Below are positions 7,309 through 13,044 of a DNA stretch of 13,600 nt, one piece after another. The position numbers and the translations under genes were made by a program. Source of the stretch: an uncultured Lachnospiraceae bacterium (GTDB lineage Bacteria; Bacillota; Clostridia; Lachnospirales; Lachnospiraceae); the NCBI GenBank assembly GCA_910588285.1, contig CAJUQB010000118.1, positions 1 through 13,600 of the forward strand, in the 5' to 3' direction. The notes beneath the pieces were generated by a model. The model worked only from the letters and a program-made list of their open reading frames with translations. It ran no database searches and was not told where the DNA came from. How positions within the stretch are numbered: the first letter of the stretch is position 1; every line of letters begins with the position of its first letter.

Positions 7309-7560
7309 ATAAAACCTCATATTGAATTAACATATCCACATATGTATTAATATCATTTTGAATTGTTTTTATGTCTTCAAAGTATTGAGATGCAATTTCG
7401 TCAATTAGTGTTTCTTGGTGTATACCTTTAAATGAATTAATAACATTTAAGACCGTTTGCGCAGTTTCGTTCAAAAAAATTATTTCCCCACGCGAAGCAA
7501 TACTAACTGCCATTTCATCATCGAAATTAGTGATAGTAACATTAAATTTAAATAAAGCAT
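7295..7560 (-). CDS. PqqD-like leader-recognition protein, needs a -1 frameshift
   Basis: The uninterrupted frame from ATG 7513 gives 72 residues (MAVSIASRGEIIFLNETAQT...), lacking the first strands of a PqqD/RRE fold and any ribosome binding site. Upstream, ATG 7560 has a good AGGGAG site but its frame goes elsewhere and stops after 26 codons. Shifting -1 at TTTAAAT (7546-7552) joins the two as MLYLNFNVTITNFDDE + MAVSIASRGE..., 88 residues. This aligns without gaps to the first 35 residues of the other PqqD-like protein (11950-12207), with FLNETA at the same position. PqqD-like domains bind RiPP leaders and hand them to radical SAM/SPASM partners. This one overlaps the third maturase gene. 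The shift may be programmed, a recent mutation or a sequencing error. Confidence 0.75.
7546..7552 (-). promoter_or_regulatory. Slippery heptamer T TTA AAT for a possible -1 frameshift
   Basis: In the frame of ATG 7560 the codons are ATG CTT TAT TTA AAT TTA. The heptamer T TTA AAT fits the X XXY YYZ pattern of -1 frameshift sites and is in the correct frame. A -1 slip here leads directly into the PqqD-like frame. I see no strong pseudoknot or stem-loop right after it and no upstream Shine-Dalgarno stimulator beyond the gene's own, so a programmed event is possible but unproven. Confidence 0.4.
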
Positions 7561-7579
7561 TATTTACTCCCTGTTGCTA

Positions 7580-9190
7580 CTACTTTCTTACAGATAATTT
7601 ACTTTCTAAAAACATCATATCAAATTCTATTTCATTATCATATTCCCTATTACAATTTTTTTCCTTAATAAATCTTCCAAAATCACGGCACATCCTCATT
7701 ACACCTTCTCTATCTGACATAGCAACTTTCTCTTGCAATAATATATACGTTTCATTTTCTATAAAATCTTTTAAAGAATTATATGTTTCTATCAAACTAT
7801 TATGTGACTCCATTACCTTTCTAATTGTTGCCTCAAAATAAAAATACAAAACATTTAAATAATAATTTATAAAGTTCTCAATTTCCCCCTGATACTCTAT
7901 ATCTCTGTAAGTAAAATACGCACTATACAATTTCTTATTTGCCAATATAAATGTTGTATCTTGAGTACAGAGACGATGTTTAGGCTTAAAATGTTTTGAA
8001 TCCACTTTATCAAAATGCTTTACAAACAAATCTGTTTGTGGATAGAAAGTACAACGTCCAAGCATTGTCGTAAATCCATATTTTCTTTTGATCTCTTTAA
8101 TTAAATCCAATGTCATCTCAAAATCTTCTGGATCTTCTTCCGGAAAATCATATATAAACGATAATCTAGTTTGCATTTCAAGTCTTTTAATAATAACAAG
8201 AATTTCTAATAAATTCTCAAGGTTTAAATTTTTTCGCATTGTTTTTTGCATTTTGGGAGAACCAGATTCTACACCAATAAATATAGCTCTACATCCCGCC
8301 TTCTTCATCGCCTTAAGCATATCCTCGTCAAGAGTATCTGCTCTAGCACTACACCCCCATTTAAATTCTAATTTTTCCTCTTCAATTTTTGCACAAAGTT
8401 GCATAACATATTCTTTATTTACAGTAAATAAATCATGTGTAAAACTATATGTTTTACTATTTCCAAATTTGCCAATATAGTACTTAATCTCATTTATCAT
8501 ACGTTCCACAGACTTAATTCGAAAATGTTGTTTCCAAAATCGATTGGTAGAGCAAAAATAACAATTATACGGGCATCCACGTCCAATCTCCAACTCTACC
8601 ATATCATATGCGTCACTATCGTCATATTCAACAATCGGCAATGAGTTTAAATCCACAAAATCATTCCTCATTTTTGCTGAAACAATCTTTCCATCTTTTC
8701 GATATACTACATTCACTAATGTAGTTTCATCCCCATTGTTTATGAGATATTCCAGTGCTGGTAACATACCAATTTCGCCCTCACCAATATACACCATGTC
8801 AATAAATGAATAAGCTTCCATTATATCAATTGCAAGTGCTGATGCTTGCGGACCACCCATCAAAATTTTAACTACACTACTCTTTTTTCTTACTTCCTTC
8901 GCCAATCGTACAGTTACATCAAACGTATCTGCTATTGTTGAAAATCCAACAGCTTCCGGGTTATTATTTAGGATATAACTGACAAGACACTCCATATTCC
9001 CCTCAATTATATCTTCTGGATTTATATTTCCTGAAAATATTTCTATATTTGGATCTAATACATTGATTTTAATATCTTCACTCTTTTCATTTATAATTTG
9101 CTGCATTGTTATAAGTCCTATAGGATGAGCCAACGCTTTTACATATATATTATCGCAGTATATATAATTTACTAAATTAACTTGTTTCAT
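7580..9190 (-). CDS. B12-binding-type (class B) radical SAM enzyme, candidate peptide-modifying methyltransferase
   Basis: 536 residues. The N-terminal third (about 1-160) resembles a cobalamin-binding Rossmann domain: AVGFSTIADTFDVTVRLAKE, ILMGGPQASAL and YIGEGEIGMLPALEYL are typical of this class, which often lacks the DxHxxG motif, as here. The radical SAM core has C206-PYN-C210-YF-C213 in GRGCPYNCYFCSTNRFW, then WGCSARADTLDEDML, IFIGVESGSPKMQKTMRK and a YDFPEEDPEDF segment. Relatives methylate unreactive carbons or do other radical chemistry in RiPP and other natural-product pathways. A further ~150 residues at the C-terminus (after TFYPQTDLF) are not recognised and may bind the substrate. 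AAAGGGGGAAAGGG lies just before ATG 9190. It sits between the kinase-like gene (25-bp gap) and the frameshifted PqqD gene (19-bp gap). The class is clear; the reaction is not. Confidence 0.9.
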   Translation of the reverse strand: MKQVNLVNYIYCDNIYVKALAHPIGLITMQQIINEKSEDIKINVLDPNIEIFSGNINPEDIIEGNMECLVSYILNNNPEAVGFSTIADTFDVTVRLAKEVRKKSSVVKILMGGPQASALAIDIMEAYSFIDMVYIGEGEIGMLPALEYLINNGDETTLVNVVYRKDGKIVSAKMRNDFVDLNSLPIVEYDDSDAYDMVELEIGRGCPYNCYFCSTNRFWKQHFRIKSVERMINEIKYYIGKFGNSKTYSFTHDLFTVNKEYVMQLCAKIEEEKLEFKWGCSARADTLDEDMLKAMKKAGCRAIFIGVESGSPKMQKTMRKNLNLENLLEILVIIKRLEMQTRLSFIYDFPEEDPEDFEMTLDLIKEIKRKYGFTTMLGRCTFYPQTDLFVKHFDKVDSKHFKPKHRLCTQDTTFILANKKLYSAYFTYRDIEYQGEIENFINYYLNVLYFYFEATIRKVMESHNSLIETYNSLKDFIENETYILLQEKVAMSDREGVMRMCRDFGRFIKEKNCNREYDNEIEFDMMFLESKLSVRK

Positions 9191-9215
9191 TTACCCTTTC
9201 CCCCTTTGACATCTC

Positions 9216-10037
9216 TTATACACTAATATTCTTAAAAACTATTTCGGGAGCACATTTGATAATTTCAATTCCATTTATAAAACTAATTAATCTCATAACC
9301 AGTTCTTGTGAATCTATTCCAGAATTGCAACATAAACCCTTAAGTTTGTATATATTATCCAATATTCCTATATCCATCTTATCATTCTCCTCTTCAGATA
9401 AAATAACAATTTTTGAAATTTTAGAAAGGTTTTCATCATATATATCATCAAATAAATCATCCGCATGAACTAAATAGGTTGTAAAATTCAAATAGCTTCT
9501 AAATGCTATTTTGTTTTCTAAATTTAATATTCTGTCATACAATTCTGGATATTCATTTGCTATCAACGTACGAAATCCCAAAGGTTTTTTATATGCATGA
9601 ACCAAATTATTTTTATCTACAAAAATCAAATCATCTGATATCAGCTTATATCCATTTTTGAGAAGATGTAACATAATTTTAGTTTTTCCTGTCATACTTT
9701 TTCCTAAAATCGCGACAGTACTACTATTTTTGGCTACGCAACATCCATGCAATACCAGATAACGACCTTTTAAAGGTTCAACCAATAACGGTGGAAATAT
9801 TGTATCGCTATATTTCCATTTTTTGTAGTCCACCCCATTATAACTATAATAAATGTGTATAATATCTCTATTCGTCAGAATTGCCTCCACACTTCCATCA
9901 ATTCGGAAGTAAATACTTATATCATTTGGGGAGCTTGTAATATAATTTCTATATATAAATTTCAAATTTTCACATACACTTATATCTGCTTCTACTTCCA
10001 TAATAACTTCATCGAATTGAATTTTTACTATTTCCAT
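9216..10037 (-). CDS. HPr-kinase-like P-loop protein, candidate peptide kinase
   Basis: 273 residues. The N-terminal ~90 residues are not recognised. The C-terminal part resembles the HPr serine kinase catalytic domain: LHGCCV (96-101), P-loop GKSMTGKT (112-119), and ISDDLIFVD with D135/D136, the position of the catalytic acidic pair in HPrK. It lacks the DNA- or HPr-binding context of true HprK. Homologues of this type occur in RiPP loci, and the kinase of paeninodin-type lasso clusters phosphorylates a serine of the precursor. The precursor here has serines at 18, 29, 30 and 34. ATG 10037 is preferred to GTG 10043 because GGGGGAAG is well spaced for the ATG and too near the GTG. It lies 17 bp after one radical SAM/SPASM gene and 25 bp before the B12-type gene. 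Function is inferred; a sensory or chaperone role is possible. Confidence 0.8.
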   Translation of the reverse strand: MEIVKIQFDEVIMEVEADISVCENLKFIYRNYITSSPNDISIYFRIDGSVEAILTNRDIIHIYYSYNGVDYKKWKYSDTIFPPLLVEPLKGRYLVLHGCCVAKNSSTVAILGKSMTGKTKIMLHLLKNGYKLISDDLIFVDKNNLVHAYKKPLGFRTLIANEYPELYDRILNLENKIAFRSYLNFTTYLVHADDLFDDIYDENLSKISKIVILSEEENDKMDIGILDNIYKLKGLCCNSGIDSQELVMRLISFINGIEIIKCAPEIVFKNISV

Positions 10038-10054
10038 CCCCACACTTCCCCCTT

Positions 10055-10999
10055 TTATTCTTTCATTAACATTTCAATTGTTTTTACTGCCACATTATAC
10101 AGAAAACAATGTTGACCATTAAATAGCGCACCATAAAAATACCCTAATGGACATCCCCCTAGACATGAATCAAACCTTTCGCATTGACCACAGGAAGATT
10201 TCTTTCTTTTATTAATAATATGTTCAACAGTTACTATATTTTTCAGATTGTCTCCGTTTATTACATTGCGTATTGCATGTTCTCTTTTATATAAAAAGGG
10301 GCATGGGAATAAATTCCCATCTATATCAATCTTTAATCTTTTATTTAGGCTACATCTAAACATTACTTTTTCATTAACATAATCTCTTATTGTAGCTGTT
10401 ACATATTCACTTATAATTTTAATTTGTCCTTGTAATGTCAATAAAATAAGTTTCTCTAATACATTAGCCAAATTTTCTCGAAACATATACGTTGATTCGT
10501 CTAGGAAGGACATATTAACCTCTGGCATTATGTTGAAACCATTCAACAAGTTTATAAAAGCATGTACCTCCTCAAAAGATTGGTTCATATATGTAATAAC
10601 AAAATAAATCTTTTTCGTACTTTCACAATTAGAAAGCAATTTATATACAAATCTCCTGCTTTCTTCACTAAAATCCGAAAAAGTCAAATTAATTCTTCGA
10701 CCAGAATTTATCCATTTTATTATCTTACTTTGATTGGATTTGGCATTTGCAAGAAGCGTAACCATTAATCCTTCATTTTCAGTTATAGCTACTATTTCTG
10801 CCAAAAAAGGATTCATAAAAACATCTCCGCCTGTAAGTGAAACACTGGAAATCCTATTCTCTTTTATATAAGAAATAATTGCCATATAATCCTCTAGTGA
10901 AAGATCTTTTCCATCTAAGCCAAAATGATGATAACAAAACTCACATCCAATCATGCATTTGCTTGTCACTTCTACCAAAATATCTTTATATTCCTTCAT
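10055..10999 (-). CDS. Radical SAM/SPASM protein (second in operon, distinct subtype)
   Basis: 314 residues. The radical SAM motif comes early, C15-MIG-C19-EF-C22 in TSKCMIGCEFCYHHFG, followed by SLTGGDVFMNPFL and a TIM-barrel core. The C-terminal SPASM region has FRCSLNKRLKIDIDGNLFPC, then C270-GQ-C273-ERFDS-C279-LGG-C283-PL and a last C298. This is enough to bind one or two auxiliary clusters. It differs from the two paralogous maturases: there is no N-terminal extension, TGGD replaces SGGE, and a CPLGYFYGAL tail ends the SPASM. It therefore probably catalyses a different step or acts on different residues. The first 14 bases overlap the end of the upstream maturase gene (ATGAAGGAATATAA is shared), suggesting coupled translation. 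Substrate by context: the peptide at 12374-12514. Confidence 0.92.
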   Translation of the reverse strand: MKEYKDILVEVTSKCMIGCEFCYHHFGLDGKDLSLEDYMAIISYIKENRISSVSLTGGDVFMNPFLAEIVAITENEGLMVTLLANAKSNQSKIIKWINSGRRINLTFSDFSEESRRFVYKLLSNCESTKKIYFVITYMNQSFEEVHAFINLLNGFNIMPEVNMSFLDESTYMFRENLANVLEKLILLTLQGQIKIISEYVTATIRDYVNEKVMFRCSLNKRLKIDIDGNLFPCPFLYKREHAIRNVINGDNLKNIVTVEHIINKRKKSSCGQCERFDSCLGGCPLGYFYGALFNGQHCFLYNVAVKTIEMLMKE

Positions 11000-11960
11000 T
11001 ATCTAAACACCCTACTAGGCAATTTGAATATGCTTCGCAATCCTTACATTTTTTATAATTTATACCGCTCAATTCCGTCCGGGAAATTCCGATACCATTG
11101 TATGTTGGTTTAATTTCGTTACATTCAGAAAAAATTGATATGCGAGGACATAGAGAAATAGTTCCATCCGCTGCAAAACATATCTCTTCTGTAAAATATT
11201 CACAATTATTTTCTTCGTTTTCCACTAAAAAGCTATTCATTCTGCTTAATCCAGATGTAACAAAATAATGATTTGGATACTTTTTTTTTATTTGTGCGAT
11301 ACACTGAAGTGCTGTTATATTTTCAAACAAGGACAGGCCTAAACTATCCCAATTTTTTATAGCTCGTCCGTTTTTTTTCACCATAGAAAATTGAATGTTT
11401 TTCACCCCCAACTTAACCAAAAAATCTGTGTAATTCTCTAAATCTTCATAATTACATTTTGATATAGCTGTTGTTGTATAAAGCAAATCTCTTCCACCAA
11501 GTTCGATTACCTTTTCAATAGCACTAACCGTCTCCTCATATCCCGTTCTACGCATTTTCACGTCTATTTCTTTAGTGGCTCCATTTAAAGTAATCTGAAT
11601 TTTTATCTTTCTTCGTATCAAATATGCAATGTCAGATTCTTTTAACTTCGTTCCATTCGTTAGTATTTTAACATCGCAATCATTACAGAAAAGATCCACA
11701 ATGTCTAAAATATCCGGACGTATAAAAGGCTCTCCCCCACTGATAATAACTTCCTTGATGCAAACATCTGTCAACTGTTGTCGAATATTCTCAAAATATG
11801 AAAAATCCGGCAACGGCTCTTTAGGGCCTGAATAATTAAAACAGTGTTTGCAATAGAGATTGCACTTTCTAGAAACTTCAACATATATAATTTTAGGAAT
11901 TTCTAATGGCATACATGTAACAGCTTCCATCTTTTCAGTCAAACAATATCTAGTTTTCAT
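10986..11960 (-). CDS. Radical SAM/SPASM peptide maturase (first in operon)
   Basis: 324 residues. The radical SAM motif is C33-NLY-C37-KH-C40 in SRKCNLYCKHCFNYSG; VIISGGEPFIRPDIL and ILTNGTKLKESD follow. The SPASM region holds C253, C261, C271 and a final C305-KD-C308-EAYSN-C314-LVG-C318. It is a sister of the protein at 6307-7308: IKIQITLNG against IHIQITLNG, KKNGRAIKNW against YKKGRAVVNW, and near-identical spacing of the last cysteines. The start MKTRYCL at 11960 has a GGGGG site 6 bases upstream and overlaps the stop of the PqqD-like gene by 11 bases, so recognition protein and maturase are translationally coupled. Together they form the usual RRE + SPASM pair that converts a RiPP precursor. 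The type of crosslink is not predictable; the precursor has only one cysteine, which argues against multiple thioethers. Confidence 0.93.
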   Translation of the reverse strand: MKTRYCLTEKMEAVTCMPLEIPKIIYVEVSRKCNLYCKHCFNYSGPKEPLPDFSYFENIRQQLTDVCIKEVIISGGEPFIRPDILDIVDLFCNDCDVKILTNGTKLKESDIAYLIRRKIKIQITLNGATKEIDVKMRRTGYEETVSAIEKVIELGGRDLLYTTTAISKCNYEDLENYTDFLVKLGVKNIQFSMVKKNGRAIKNWDSLGLSLFENITALQCIAQIKKKYPNHYFVTSGLSRMNSFLVENEENNCEYFTEEICFAADGTISLCPRISIFSECNEIKPTYNGIGISRTELSGINYKKCKDCEAYSNCLVGCLDNEGI

Positions 11961-12207
11961 AAATGACCCCCAGTTCAACTAGATTTTTTAATACCTCATC
12001 CACATCTGCTTTAATCATTTTATAATCCTCATCTCCAAATTCATATTTACTTATTATTTCATCCCTAACCTCATTACCTCCTACTACAGCTTTGAATATA
12101 ACTGAAGCAGTTTCATTTAAAAAAATTGTATCCTTCTTTTCGGGTACCTTAATTACAACTTCTTTTCCAATTTGATTATAAATAATACCCTCTTTTAATA
12201 TATACAT
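11950..12207 (-). CDS. PqqD-like leader-recognition protein (RRE)
   Basis: 85 residues, the usual size of a stand-alone PqqD-like protein. The motif DTIFLNETASVIF (about 26-38) matches the conserved (L)NETA turn of the family. Strands precede it (GIIYNQIGKEVVIKV) and helices follow it (KADVDEVLKNLVELGVI). It should bind the leader of the precursor and deliver it to the radical SAM/SPASM enzyme, whose gene overlaps its last 11 bases. The start at MYILKEG (12207) is chosen because GAGGAGG lies 8 bases upstream and the length then matches the second PqqD-like protein; the in-frame ATG at 12252 lacks a spaced site. It is the first gene after the precursor, with a 166-bp gap. Confidence 0.88.
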   Translation of the reverse strand: MYILKEGIIYNQIGKEVVIKVPEKKDTIFLNETASVIFKAVVGGNEVRDEIISKYEFGDEDYKMIKADVDEVLKNLVELGVIYEN

Positions 12208-12373
12208 TATCCAATCCTCCTCATATAATAAATAACTTCTCGGAATCTTCATCCCTTATTTTATTAGGTTTTTAGACCCTATAAAAAAAACTCTCACCTT
12301 TTTGATTTTCTTCTTGACATATCACCAAATTTCTTACATAATATATTCTTTAGATATATGGAGGCGGCCATTC

Positions 12374-12514
12374 TTATCTATTTACTATTACCTGCATACC
12401 GCGATGGCATCCGCTTGCATAAAGAGAAGATTCGATTGTCAAAATATTATTAACAATATCACTCAACTCTTTGTTTGCTACAACTTTAACCTCAGGTTTT
12501 GTCCACTTATTCAT
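12374..12514 (-). CDS. Probable RiPP precursor peptide, 46 residues
   Basis: A short ORF with an excellent site (AAAGGAGGT, 7-base spacing) before ATG 12514. It is the first gene of the AT-rich operon. The leader-like part begins MNKWTKPEVKVVANKEL; the W4-x-x-P7 arrangement recalls the aromatic-x-x-P motif recognised by RRE domains in several RiPP leaders (inference). The C-terminal part SLYASGCHRGMQVIVNR has one Cys (36), Tyr32, His37, Met40 and two Arg, and could be the core. Ser29, Ser30 and Ser34 are candidates for the kinase-like protein. There is no GG cleavage motif, in line with the absence of a C39 exporter domain. Its position upstream of two recognition proteins, four radical SAM enzymes and a protease is the main evidence. 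It matches no family I can name. Confidence 0.75.
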   Translation of the reverse strand: MNKWTKPEVKVVANKELSDIVNNILTIESSLYASGCHRGMQVIVNR

Positions 12515-12539
12515 TCTTCCACCTCCTTTCTCTTATTTT

Positions 12540-12578
12540 TTAGAACAATAAAACATCTAAATAAAAAATCTTATTCAT
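12540..12578 (-). CDS. Possible 12-residue leader ORF (MNKIFYLDVLLF)
   Basis: An ATG directly after TATATGGAGGCGGT opens a frame of 12 codons (MNKIFYLDVLLF) ending 25 bp before the precursor start. The GGAGG is only 4 bases from the ATG, closer than ideal, and lies in the arm of the inverted repeat that can pair downstream of the precursor. It could be a regulatory upstream ORF or chance. Nothing else supports it. Confidence 0.2.
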   Translation of the reverse strand: MNKIFYLDVLLF

Positions 12579-12602
12579 ACCGCCTCCATATATATCAAAA
12601 TG

Positions 12603-12640
12603 TAATATGTTATAGATTGTATTTACATTATAACATATTA
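12603..12640 (-). promoter_or_regulatory. Promoter with extended -10 and overlapping 12-bp inverted repeat (candidate operator)
   Basis: On the minus strand TGTTATAAT (12635 down to 12627) is an extended -10 element (TGn-TATAAT); a good -35 is not visible, and an extended -10 can do without one. The -10 lies in one arm of a perfect inverted repeat, TAATATGTTATA (12603-12614) and TATAACATATTA (12629-12640), with a 14-bp spacer in which transcription would begin. A regulator bound here would block the promoter of the whole peptide operon. No regulator gene is in the window next to it. Confidence 0.55.
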
Positions 12641-13044
12641 TTCAAAATATGCTATACAAAATTTATATATTATTATTGTGCATTTTATACAAACCAGAAT
12701 TATTTATGTGCATATAAAATGCTTGATACTACAAATTCTTGAACCTGTTCCCTTGAAATCAATCAAATTATCCACAAAAATGAGTAGACTTTCCCCTTGG
12801 AATCTGATTGAGTTATTTTGAACTGTCAAAGTACGTTAATAGTCGCTATTCCAACTGTATAGTCAGCTGCTGGATATTCTCCAGCATCCTGTAAAACTCT
12901 TTTTTATAAGGACAGCTACTGCATAGTTTAAATGTTATAAATCTTGCTGAACGGACGTAAACGGTATATAGGTTCTTTCCAAACTTAGTTGAATTCAGCG
13001 TAAAACATAGCCCGGCTGCAAGGGTATTGTCCTTGACGCGCTCA
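12641..13044. other. Gap without a clear gene, containing an IS-end repeat
   Basis: 12641-12845 is AT-rich upstream DNA with no credible gene. From about 13060 down to 12846 one minus-strand frame is open and reads protein-like at its end (FKLCSSCPYKKEFYRMLENI then QQLTIQLE, stop at 12846). The IS-end repeat at 12957 lies inside it and its only upstream ATGs are in DNA antisense to the transposase, so it is at best a remnant and I do not call a gene. Confidence 0.4.
12957..12996 (+). repeat. IS-end-like repeat at the right edge of the island
   Basis: GTAAACGGTATATAGGTTCT... starts at 12957. Its first 25 bases match, in inverse orientation and with one difference, the copy ending at 3104. Its continuation GGTTCTTTCCAAACTTAGTT (12971-12990, similarity to about 12995) also resembles 2981-3005. 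The RiPP operon and the ABC gene lie between the inverted copies. The GTAAACGGT end is that of the 20-bp palindrome at 13406, so all probably belong to one insertion-element family. Confidence 0.6.

Larger units (their letters stand above)
12354..12593. repeat. 14-bp perfect inverted repeat flanking the precursor gene
   Basis: ATATATGGAGGCGG at 12354-12367 is the exact reverse complement of CCGCCTCCATATAT at 12580-12593. The arms lie 6 bp beyond the stop and 65 bp before the start of the precursor gene. Both would be in the same transcript, so they could pair across the coding region, and the upstream arm contains a GGAGG that would be covered. It could instead mark a mobile cassette, but no target duplication is seen. 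Confidence 0.7.

Noticed and set aside
12258..12286. Hairpin between precursor and PqqD gene as an attenuator/terminator
   Set aside because: The stem (about 9 bp with a bulge, mostly A-T) is weak and lacks a U-run on the 3' side in the direction of transcription.
12302..12742. Plus-strand 146-residue open frame
   Set aside because: It is antisense to the precursor and its promoter, its composition is that of random AT-rich sequence (Tyr, Ile, Phe, Cys rich), and it has no ribosome binding site.
12768..12776. TTATCCACA, a perfect DnaA-box match
   Set aside because: A single box without neighbours, an AT-rich unwinding region pattern or replication genes; expected by chance at times in AT-rich DNA.
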